This document shows positions 1 to 6,534 of a stretch of DNA of 9,673 nucleotides, piece after piece. The notes beneath the pieces were generated by a model. That model saw nothing but the letters and a program-made list of their open reading frames with translations, did not search any database and was not told the DNA's origin. The stretch covers positions 1 to 9,673 of the forward strand of contig CALCOW010000174.1 of assembly GCA_937899935.1 (NCBI GenBank), read 5' to 3'. The position numbers were made by a program, and so were the translations under genes. Each line of letters opens with the position of its first letter. The first letter of the stretch is position 1. Source of the DNA: an uncultured Phycisphaerae bacterium (GTDB lineage: Bacteria > Planctomycetota > Phycisphaerae > Phycisphaerales > SM1A02).

Positions 1-1490
1 TGCAGTCGTATGCCGTCACTGAAGAAGTCCTTGAAACGCTGCCCGCTAAATTGGTTTTTAACAAACGTTGCGTTCCGATTGCTCTCGAAGGTGAAACGCT
101 GCGCATTGCGACTTCCGATCCTTTTGAACTCACCGCTTTCGATGAGCTTCGAATACTCACCGGCAAAACGATCGATCTCGTACTCGCCAATGAAAAGGCG
201 CTACGCAAATTTATTCGACGTCATTATGGTGTCGCGGGTGATACGCTTGATGCATTGAACAATGACGACATCGATACACCTATCGATGTCAGTAGTGATG
301 CGTCCGAAGATGAAATAGGCCAGGCACAAGAAGCCAGTGTCATTAAACTTGTCAATGATCTACTTGTTGAAGCGATACGAGAGAGAGCTACAGATATTCA
401 CATAGAGCCATATGAAGAAACGCTGACCATTCGGTACCGGATCGATGGTGTGCTGATTTCGGCTGGCGTTCCTAAATCTGTAAGCCGCTTCCGTCATGCG
501 ATCATCAGTCGCCTGAAGATCATGGCAAACCTCAATATTGCAGAAAAGCGTAGGCCACAAGATGGTCGCATTCTTTTTCGACATCAAGCTGACGATTTTG
601 ATCTGCGGGTCAGTGTCATACCAATGCTCTTTGGCGAAGGCATTGTCTTAAGGCTCCTTAATAAAAGCGCTATCCTGCTTGAACTTGAAGACCTTGGAAT
701 GGCATCCCACATTCGTGAGCGTTGGGACGACTTAATCGCCCGACCTCACGGCATCCTTCTCGTCACTGGCCCAACGGGCAGCGGTAAATCAACCACGCTC
801 TATGCGTCACTTAATCGCATTGTCAGTGAAACTGTTAAAGCAATAACTGTTGAAGATCCCGTTGAGTACCACGTCGACGGTGTCAACCAAATTCAGGTAC
901 ATCATGACGTCGGCTTAAACTTTTCAACTGGATTACGAGCCATACTGAGACATGATCCAGACATCGTGATGATTGGTGAGATTCGAGATCAAGAAACTGC
1001 TGAAGCAGCTGTTCAGGCATCACTCACTGGTCACTTAGTCTTCTCTACCCTACACACCAATGATGCAGCGAGTGCAACCACAAGACTCTTGGACATGGGC
1101 GTCGAGCCATTTCTTGTCTCCAGTTCACTCGAGGGCGTGCTGGCACAGAGACTTGTGCGCCGCGTCTGCTCCGAATGTAGCCAAGCGGTGCCCGCAAAAT
1201 CAATCGATTTTCCACCCGGATTCAAACCTCATACCAACGACTCATTCCATATTGGCAGAGGATGCAGCGAGTGTCGGCAAACTGGCCTGCGAGGACGCAT
1301 CGGTCTTTTTGAATTGCTTCGAATCACAGAAGAGATAAGGACGCAGATCATGGAGCGAGCCAATGCATCCACCATTGGCAAAGCCGCTGAGAAAGCCGGT
1401 GATCTGACCCGACTCATCGACTCTGGCTTCGAGAAGATCAGAGCCGGACAGACGACGTTTGCTGAGGTTTTACGGGTGACTCGAACGTAA
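1..1490 (+). CDS. GspE/PilB-family secretion ATPase, 5'-truncated by window edge
   Basis: Cytoplasmic hexameric ATPase that powers assembly of a type II secretion pseudopilus or type IV pilus. The reading frame is open from the first complete codon at position 3, so the true start lies outside the window; the TTG at 51 falls inside the N-terminal domain and is not a start. About 495 residues are visible. Counting from position 3: an MshEN-type N-terminal domain (about 1-75); Walker A GPTGSGKST at 256-264; Walker B region DPDIVMIGE at 318-326 with the catalytic Glu; His box STLHTNDA with His351; and a zinc-type tetracysteine pair, C389/C392 and C421/C424, typical of GspE and PilB. All catalytic elements look intact. 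Family assignment is firm; choosing between GspE, PilB and MshE is not possible because no gspF, pilC or pilin gene is next to it. A hairpin follows the stop. Confidence 0.95.
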   Translation, partial: QSYAVTEEVLETLPAKLVFNKRCVPIALEGETLRIATSDPFELTAFDELRILTGKTIDLVLANEKALRKFIRRHYGVAGDTLDALNNDDIDTPIDVSSDASEDEIGQAQEASVIKLVNDLLVEAIRERATDIHIEPYEETLTIRYRIDGVLISAGVPKSVSRFRHAIISRLKIMANLNIAEKRRPQDGRILFRHQADDFDLRVSVIPMLFGEGIVLRLLNKSAILLELEDLGMASHIRERWDDLIARPHGILLVTGPTGSGKSTTLYASLNRIVSETVKAITVEDPVEYHVDGVNQIQVHHDVGLNFSTGLRAILRHDPDIVMIGEIRDQETAEAAVQASLTGHLVFSTLHTNDAASATTRLLDMGVEPFLVSSSLEGVLAQRLVRRVCSECSQAVPAKSIDFPPGFKPHTNDSFHIGRGCSECRQTGLRGRIGLFELLRITEEIRTQIMERANASTIGKAAEKAGDLTRLIDSGFEKIRAGQTTFAEVLRVTRT

Positions 1491-1496
1491 TGGACG

Positions 1497-1527
1497 GGCG
1501 GAAGAGCGATCAGATGGCTTTTTCGCC
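1497..1527 (+). terminator. Hairpin just after the secretion ATPase gene, possible terminator
   Basis: Arms 1497-1507 and 1517-1527 pair over 11 base pairs, two of them G-U, with a 9-base loop (1508-1516). It starts six bases after the TAA of the ATPase gene. The run of five T lies inside the right arm rather than after it, so this is not a textbook intrinsic terminator. It may instead attenuate transcription or protect the 3' end of the mRNA. Confidence 0.4.
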
Positions 1528-1664
1528 GACCTAAGCGTGGATTGGTTGACGGGACTCTACAATCCTGGAACACTGCATTGCTTACGCGGGTGGACTGAGG
1601 TTTCTCTATGGTGAGTGTCTCGCAGCCATCATCGTGATAAAAGCCCTTCAGGGAGGCGTCTTCA

Positions 1665-3038
1665 ATGGCACTTCGTACAAATGCCGGTACCGGCGTTCTG
1701 GTCGCTTTGGTGGTTTTCATCTTGGTGTCCGTATTTCTTCTCGTTCTTTCGATTGTGATCTACGGACGTTATTCGACTGAGCGTGATTCACTTCTAGAAG
1801 CCAACAACGCACTCGGTGTCTACGTTAATCCAGCGATGCGAAACAACGATGCTGTCAAGCAGATCGAGTTGGCCGCAAAATCGAACCGGCAGACCGTCTC
1901 TGAGTACCTCCAGACGAAGTCGAACGACTTGATGAATTATGTCGATGGCGATCCCAATACAACGCTGGATGGCTTAAAGAACAAAATGTCCTCGTTGAAT
2001 CCGAACAACCAAACGCTTCGCCTTCGCGCTCAAGAACTTGAGCGATCTCGTTCCAATACACAGAACGAGCTTGATGCGATTAAAACACAGCTCACAGATA
2101 TGCAGTCTCAACTCGAGCAAGCTGCTGACGATGCGGCCGCCTTGAAAGCTGCTCATGACCAGGAAATGCAGGAAGTTTCAAGTCGCATTGAAGGATATCG
2201 CAAAGCTGGAGATCGCTACGTGGCAGAAGTAAGCCAACTTGCCATGGCACTTGAGGATGAAAAACAGCGGAATCGGGATCGTTATACCGGTGACATTGAA
2301 GATCTAGAAGATGAAACCGACAACCTTCGAGACGAGAATGCTCGACTCTTAAGCCGTCTTGATGAGCTCGAAGCACGTGTCCTTGAGGCCCGCGTAACCA
2401 GCCAAGATCCTGCCATGTTAGTTGATGGCCAGATTATCGATACCGCTGGTAACGATATGGTGTTTATTGATCGTGGCAAAAATGACCGCATTGTTCTTGG
2501 AATGAACTTTGAGGTTTACGGTGATGCCTCAGCGATCCGTGTCGATCCACGTACTGGTGAAGTCGCTCGTGGCAAGGGGAGTGTCCAAGTCACAAAGGTT
2601 GGTGATACCACATCCACGGCCAGGATTACGCGTGGCACAAGAGGTCATCCGATTGTCCGCAATGATGTCCTTGCAAATGCGATTTACGACCCCACCTATC
2701 AGTTCAAGTTCTTGGTACACGGACGATTTGATCTTGACCAAGATGGTGTCGCGGATTCAAATGAGGAATACATTCGTAGTCTCATCAAAGACTGGGGCGG
2801 CATTGCCGTGCAGTCGGACAATGTGCCAGGTGATTTAGACTTCCTCGTGCTTGGTGTAGAACCCCCAACTCCAATGGATCTCGGACCAAGTCCTAATCAA
2901 GATCAGATGGATCTCTACGTACGCCAGTCTGAACTGGTGAGCCAATACCAGAACCTCATGGACCAGGCTAAACAAGCCCAGATACCGATCCTCAATGCAA
3001 ATCGCTTGTTTATCCTGACAGGTAAGTCGGGGCGATAA
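1665..3038 (+). CDS. Membrane-anchored coiled-coil protein with BRCT-like C-terminus and calcium-type loop
   Basis: Function unknown; 457 residues. Start ATG 1665 has a strong Shine-Dalgarno GGGAGG at 1651-1656, eight bases upstream. Residues about 10-33 form one hydrophobic transmembrane helix after a short basic N-terminus; the topology of the rest is inferred. Residues about 110-245 are a long, charged Glu/Gln/Arg-rich coiled coil. Residues about 251-340 look beta-rich (VDGQIIDTAGNDMVFIDRG onward). Residues about 346-400 follow the BRCT pattern: FLVHG, then LIKDWGG, then DFLVLG. Between its first strand and first helix sits D356-x-D358-x-D360-G361-x-x-D364-x-x-E367, a good EF-hand-type loop. 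The tail (about 405-457) is helical and Gln-rich. It is first in a run of close-set genes leading into two lipid acyltransferases, which suggests an envelope role. Coding status is secure; the domain reading is inference. Confidence 0.9.
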   Translation: MALRTNAGTGVLVALVVFILVSVFLLVLSIVIYGRYSTERDSLLEANNALGVYVNPAMRNNDAVKQIELAAKSNRQTVSEYLQTKSNDLMNYVDGDPNTTLDGLKNKMSSLNPNNQTLRLRAQELERSRSNTQNELDAIKTQLTDMQSQLEQAADDAAALKAAHDQEMQEVSSRIEGYRKAGDRYVAEVSQLAMALEDEKQRNRDRYTGDIEDLEDETDNLRDENARLLSRLDELEARVLEARVTSQDPAMLVDGQIIDTAGNDMVFIDRGKNDRIVLGMNFEVYGDASAIRVDPRTGEVARGKGSVQVTKVGDTTSTARITRGTRGHPIVRNDVLANAIYDPTYQFKFLVHGRFDLDQDGVADSNEEYIRSLIKDWGGIAVQSDNVPGDLDFLVLGVEPPTPMDLGPSPNQDQMDLYVRQSELVSQYQNLMDQAKQAQIPILNANRLFILTGKSGR

Positions 3039-3046
3039 CGCCGTCC

Positions 3047-3050
3047 AGGA
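3047..3050 (+). promoter_or_regulatory. Shine-Dalgarno AGGA that favours GTG 3058 over ATG 3052
   Basis: AGGA ends one base before ATG 3052, too close for ribosome binding, but seven bases before the in-frame GTG 3058, which is near-ideal. The start therefore probably lies at 3058, shortening the first acyltransferase by two residues. Confidence 0.5.
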
Positions 3051-3057
3051 AATGACC

Positions 3058-4089
3058 GTGGCTCGACGATCTGCACTTCGTGACTGGAGTGAGTACCTTC
3101 CACTACGCGCATTCGCGAGTGTCGTTCAGGCATTCAGTCCACAGCAAAATTTGCACACTGCCGGACTGGTCGGTTCATTTTATTACCGTTTCAGTAAGAG
3201 ACGTAGCGCCGAAGCGCGACGGAACATCCAGAAGAGCTTTCCTCATTGGTCTACGGATCAGGTCGAGCGAATTGCCCAAGAGTCGATGGAACATATGTTC
3301 CGGGTCTTTATGGTCGATGCCCTTGTTGCTCACCGCCTCATCAACCAAGACAATTGGCCAAAGTACATCGATCTAAGTGGCACAAGACATCTCATTGATC
3401 AGCTCATTCAACCTAAGCCCTGCCTGCTTGTCACTGGTCATCAGGGCAACTGGGAGATGATTGGCCATGCGTTGAGCATGTTGCGATTTCCGATCTCAGC
3501 GATCGCCCGGCCACTTGATAACAAACTCCTTAATGATTGGATGCTGCGTGTGCGCGAAGCTGAAGGGCTGCAGATCATCACAAAAGAGGGAGCGACCAAA
3601 CAACTCGAAAAAATGCAAGACCACGGCCGACATATTGGTTTTATTGGTGACCAAAATGCGGGCAATCAAGGAATCTTTGTTCCATATTTTGGAAGACTTG
3701 CGTCGACACACAAGTCGATGGCTCTACTAGCACTAAGATTTAATGCCACCATCATGGTGTCCGCTGCACACCGAATAAACCAAACCATGCAATACGAGTT
3801 GATCAACTCAGATGTCATCAAACCTGAGGATTGGGCTGACGTCGATGATCCCATCTTCTACATCACCGCGCGCATTGCTCATTCAATTGAGAACCTAATT
3901 CGTCTTGCACCAAATCAGTACTTCTGGCTCCATCGACGCTGGAAAAGTCGCCCTCGCTTCGAACGAGAGGGTCGTCCAATGCCCAATGCTTTGAGAAATA
4001 AGATTGAGTCACTACCCTGGCTCGACTCCGAAGCGATTGAGCGTATCGTTGCGAACAGTTCGCCTCCCAAAGAAAGGGGTATTGAATAG
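3058..4089 (+). CDS. LpxL/HtrB-family lysophospholipid acyltransferase (first of tandem pair)
   Basis: Inner-membrane-associated enzyme of the lipid A biosynthesis acyltransferase family, which moves an acyl chain from acyl-ACP to a glycolipid, classically lipid A. The HX4E catalytic motif is present in GHQGNWEMIG; counted from the in-frame ATG 3052, His is 130 and Glu 135. A second family block, DQNAGNQGIFVPYFG, begins at Asp200, and the WLHRRWKSRP block has His294. Length (343-345 residues) is slightly above the usual 290-320. GTG 3058 is preferred to ATG 3052 because of the AGGA spacing. It begins about 20 bases after the coiled-coil gene, and its paralogue follows 19 bases downstream. There is no obvious N-terminal transmembrane helix, only a moderately hydrophobic amphipathic stretch. 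The real substrate could be lipid A or another envelope lipid; the sequence does not decide. Confidence 0.92.
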   Translation: MARRSALRDWSEYLPLRAFASVVQAFSPQQNLHTAGLVGSFYYRFSKRRSAEARRNIQKSFPHWSTDQVERIAQESMEHMFRVFMVDALVAHRLINQDNWPKYIDLSGTRHLIDQLIQPKPCLLVTGHQGNWEMIGHALSMLRFPISAIARPLDNKLLNDWMLRVREAEGLQIITKEGATKQLEKMQDHGRHIGFIGDQNAGNQGIFVPYFGRLASTHKSMALLALRFNATIMVSAAHRINQTMQYELINSDVIKPEDWADVDDPIFYITARIAHSIENLIRLAPNQYFWLHRRWKSRPRFEREGRPMPNALRNKIESLPWLDSEAIERIVANSSPPKERGIE

Positions 4090-4108
4090 GCCGATTGAAC
4101 CATTCACG

Positions 4109-5152
4109 ATGAGATACAGTGCAATCAACCTCGCTGAATATGTGGCCCTCCGAGCCCTCGGATGTTTTCCTGCAGCTGCAAGTGTCCCTGCAGGACGCGC
4201 TCTAGCAAGACTGGTTGGCAGGCTCGTCGATGCTTCAAATCCCCGTCGCCAAAAGCGTATGGAGGAGAATATCTCGCTCGCCTTTCCCGACTGGTCACCT
4301 GATCGGGTCAAAGAGGTGCGTCGTCAGTCAATGGAACATCTCATGCAGGTGGTCCTGGTTGATGCGCAGATCATGCATCGCGTCATCACGGAACCAACCT
4401 GGCCAGAACATCTATTCCTTCAATCAGCTGCTCCCCTACTCGACCGATTAATGCGACGTGAGCCTATGGTTGTTCTCACTGCACACTACGGGAATTGGGA
4501 GATGCTAGGCTTCGCTCTCTCCGCACTCGAATACCCAATCGACGCTGTCATCGCGCGACCTGTCGGCAACAAACTAATCTATGACTGGATACTAAGAATT
4601 CGTCAGGCTTATGGCACACGCATTATCTCACAAGCAGGCGCGACTCCAATTCTGACGAGTTTGCTTGAGGCGGGTGGACGGGTTGGCACAACAGCCGATC
4701 AGAATGCTGGTGATCAGGGAATCTTTGTTCCATTTTTTGGACGTTTAGCATCGAGCTATAAAGCGATTGCACTTATGGCGATTCGGCACAATGTACCAGT
4801 GGTCATTGGGTGTGCCCGTAGATGTGAAGGCGAGCTCTGTTATGAATTACATGCCCAAGATATTATCCCTCCCGAAGATTGGGCCGATCAAGATGATCCA
4901 ACTTATTATGTCACTGCTCGCTATACGCGTGCTATTGAACAGATGGTTCGTATTGCCCCGGAACAATATCTGTGGCTGCACCGTCGCTGGAAAAGTCGGC
5001 CACGATTTGAGCGTGAGGGCAAACCAATGCCTCAGAAACTTATTAATAAGATCAAATCGCTTCCTTGGATGACAGATCAAGAGCTTGAACTGATTATGGA
5101 ACGCTCCAGACCGACTGACGAGGCTCAAAGTCATCCTCCAACTCAGAACTGA
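4109..5152 (+). CDS. LpxL/HtrB-family lysophospholipid acyltransferase (second of tandem pair)
   Basis: Paralogue of the preceding gene, 347 residues from ATG 4109. The frame is open further upstream to a TTG at 4004, but that would overlap the previous gene by 86 bases, and the ATG gives a product the same length as its paralogue. No clear Shine-Dalgarno lies before it, so translational coupling across the 19-base gap is likely. Catalytic motif is HYGNWE with His126 and Glu131; DQNAGDQGIFVPFFG starts at Asp197; the HRRWKSRPRFEREG block starts at His291. The two proteins align along their whole length, including the C-terminal NKI-SLPW segment, so they arose by tandem duplication, now well diverged. 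Both active sites are intact, which suggests two successive or alternative acylation steps rather than a decaying copy. Substrate unknown. Confidence 0.92.
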   Translation: MRYSAINLAEYVALRALGCFPAAASVPAGRALARLVGRLVDASNPRRQKRMEENISLAFPDWSPDRVKEVRRQSMEHLMQVVLVDAQIMHRVITEPTWPEHLFLQSAAPLLDRLMRREPMVVLTAHYGNWEMLGFALSALEYPIDAVIARPVGNKLIYDWILRIRQAYGTRIISQAGATPILTSLLEAGGRVGTTADQNAGDQGIFVPFFGRLASSYKAIALMAIRHNVPVVIGCARRCEGELCYELHAQDIIPPEDWADQDDPTYYVTARYTRAIEQMVRIAPEQYLWLHRRWKSRPRFEREGKPMPQKLINKIKSLPWMTDQELELIMERSRPTDEAQSHPPTQN

Positions 5153-5187
5153 GAGCCTCTTGGCAGATCTCGATACACTGCTCAACC

Positions 5188-5592
5188 ATGAACCAGGCAC
5201 GCCTCCATGATCGATCTATTCTGATCGTCGATGACGACGAAGACATCCTGCGGAGCATGGAAATTGCGATTCGCTCTGAGGGAGCACAAACCGAGACGGT
5301 TATGGATGGCAATGCTGCCATCTCGATGTGCAATCGCCTTAATCCTGATGCAGTTGTCTTAGATATGATGCTACCGAAGCGATCTGGCTTTCTTGTGCTT
5401 GAGCAAATTCGAGACCTTCCGCGGGCACCTGTGGTTGTCATGGTGACAGCCAATGAGGGGCGCCGTCATAAGGCCTACGCTGAGTCTCTTGGTGTACATG
5501 AGTATCTCAATAAACCCGTCGCATTAGATAGTCTGATCGAAACACTCTCTCGCTTACTTGCCGAAAGAGATTCTCTAGATACTGATCAATAA
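5188..5592 (+). CDS. Single-domain (receiver-only) response regulator
   Basis: CheY/DivK-type signalling protein, 134 residues, consisting only of a phospho-receiver domain. The acidic pocket is D15-D16-D17, the phosphoacceptor is D59 in VVLDMMLP, the switch Thr is T87 in MVTAN, the aromatic switch is Y106, and the invariant Lys is K109 in NKP. All key residues are present, so it should be phosphorylated. There is no DNA-binding or enzymatic output domain and no histidine kinase gene in the window, so it must act by protein-protein contact or as a phosphorelay step. ATG 5188 lies 35 bases after the second acyltransferase and has no convincing Shine-Dalgarno. Its place in the run suggests co-expression with the envelope genes; a functional link is inference. 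Confidence 0.93.
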   Translation: MNQARLHDRSILIVDDDEDILRSMEIAIRSEGAQTETVMDGNAAISMCNRLNPDAVVLDMMLPKRSGFLVLEQIRDLPRAPVVVMVTANEGRRHKAYAESLGVHEYLNKPVALDSLIETLSRLLAERDSLDTDQ

Positions 5593-5627
5593 TCTTGATC
5601 AAATCACTCCTAGTTGGAAAATCATAC

Positions 5628-5933
5628 GTGGCCCAGCAGTTTGTCATCCTCTCCAATCAAGAATCATCCGACGGCCAAATGATGCCCCTTGGCGGCCGGG
5701 ATGATTTTCTAAAGGAACTTAGTCATCTGAACACCCATCCCGCCCGCCCTGGCGAAGATGTTTTGTTCGGACCTGGCATACGCCTTGAGTTACCACCTGA
5801 AGAAGATCCCATCAAACAGGTGCTCCTGACCATTGTTGAGGAAGAAATTGCTTGGCTAGTCATCATGCGCCTTGCGAGGAAACTCCATTGGAAAATTATG
5901 GATCCTGTAAGCGGTAGAGAACTAACGCCGTAA
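5628..5933 (+). CDS. Small acidic protein of unknown function
   Basis: I do not recognise a named family. The frame is open from a TTG at 5595 (112 residues), but GTG 5628 (101 residues, starting AQQFVILSNQ) has a GGA-containing stretch (TTGGAAAA, 5614-5621) at about the right distance and is preferred. There is no signal peptide or transmembrane helix, so it is predicted cytoplasmic. The middle and C-terminal part looks well ordered: FGPGIRLELPP, then an acidic helix-like stretch (EEDPIKQVLLTIVEEEIAW), then basic RLARKLHWKIMDP and a GRELTP end. It sits 35 bases after the response regulator and 58 bases before the next small gene, consistent with one transcription unit. From memory, similar proteins occur in Planctomycetota, but I cannot verify this. 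A real gene is likely given its position and composition. Confidence 0.75.
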   Translation: MAQQFVILSNQESSDGQMMPLGGRDDFLKELSHLNTHPARPGEDVLFGPGIRLELPPEEDPIKQVLLTIVEEEIAWLVIMRLARKLHWKIMDPVSGRELTP

Positions 5934-5991
5934 TAGACGTGAATGGCAACAACCAGATCAAGAAATTAGAGACGCCCGGGGAGCTAGGCTC

Positions 5992-6399
5992 ATGCCACAA
6001 GAGACAAAGTCACATCAAGATCAAGAATCAGATGATCAGCTACAGCAAGGTTGTCACGTGGTGCCCGATGATCCGGTACTTTTTGATCAAGGGCTTCGGT
6101 TTGCGACTGACTACCGGGGGGATGTGACGATCAACCTAAAAGATGGCACTGTGGTAGAGGGCTTTGTGTTTGACTACGACGGCACAGAAACAGCCAAGAC
6201 ACCATGTATACGAATCATACCGAGCAAGGGTGGCGGACGTCAGACAATTCCAATCGCCAATATAAGTCAGTTGAATATTAGTGGTCGTGATATGGCTGCC
6301 GGTAAGTCCTTTGAAACTTGGATACGTAAATACGTTGAGAAAAAGATCAAAGGCGAAGCTGCCAATATCGAATGCGAACCACTCGAAGATGAGTCGTGA
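5992..6399 (+). CDS. Small protein with predicted beta-barrel core, unknown function
   Basis: 135 residues, no named family recognised. ATG 5992 follows a good Shine-Dalgarno GGGGAG (5978-5983) by eight bases, so the start is well supported. Residues 1-25 are polar, Gln/Asp-rich and probably disordered. The core has alternating strand-like segments with a turn motif (DYRGDVTINLKDG, VVEGFVFDYDG, CIRIIPSKGGG, TIPIANISQLNISG), reminiscent of small Sm-like or SH3-like barrels. A helical basic stretch follows (SFETWIRKYVEKKIKGE), then an acidic tail. There is no signal peptide or membrane segment. It is the last gene of the rightward run, 28 bases before a long hairpin terminator. The barrel reading is inference from the strand pattern only; a nucleic-acid or protein-binding role would be speculative. 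Confidence 0.82.
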   Translation: MPQETKSHQDQESDDQLQQGCHVVPDDPVLFDQGLRFATDYRGDVTINLKDGTVVEGFVFDYDGTETAKTPCIRIIPSKGGGRQTIPIANISQLNISGRDMAAGKSFETWIRKYVEKKIKGEAANIECEPLEDES

Positions 6400-6426
6400 T
6401 CGGGCACTGCAAAAGTAGACTTTATT

Positions 6427-6493
6427 AAGAAAGCCTCACCCCTCGATCACAACGTAGAACCTTCCACGATGTGAGAGAGGCCTGGCTTTTCTT
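6427..6493. terminator. Long hairpin, likely bidirectional terminator between convergent genes
   Basis: An imperfect hairpin of about 67 bases. The outer stem pairs 6427-6435 with 6484-6493 (one bulged T). The inner stem pairs 6442-6455 with 6466-6477, with one A-A mismatch and a two-base bulge, around a 10-base loop (6456-6465). The A-rich left end and T-rich right end mean that each strand, read in its own direction, has a stem followed by a T-rich stretch. It sits between genes ending at 6399 (+) and 6535 (-), where a shared terminator is expected. Confidence 0.7.
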
Positions 6494-6534
6494 ACGGCCT
6501 GCTTTGGGAGCATACTGCAGGCGCGTCTCAGGAA

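Noticed and set aside
1490..1534. 14-codon reading frame beginning at an ATG that overlaps the ATPase stop (TAATG).
   Set aside because: Very short, no recognisable sequence, and it overlaps the hairpin at 1497-1527; chance is the simpler explanation.
1546..1574. TTGACG as a -35 box, with AACACT or the nearby TACAAT (1558-1563) as -10.
   Set aside because: AACACT at 17-base spacing matches only half the consensus, and TACAAT is only 6 bases from TTGACG, so no standard promoter can be assembled.
4004..4108. Upstream extension of the second acyltransferase to TTG 4004.
   Set aside because: It would overlap the first acyltransferase by 86 bases with a frame-shadow sequence; ATG 4109 gives the length of the paralogue.
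5939..6127. 62-codon reading frame overlapping the last small gene.
   Set aside because: It overlaps the well-supported gene at 5992 in another frame and shows no protein-like pattern.
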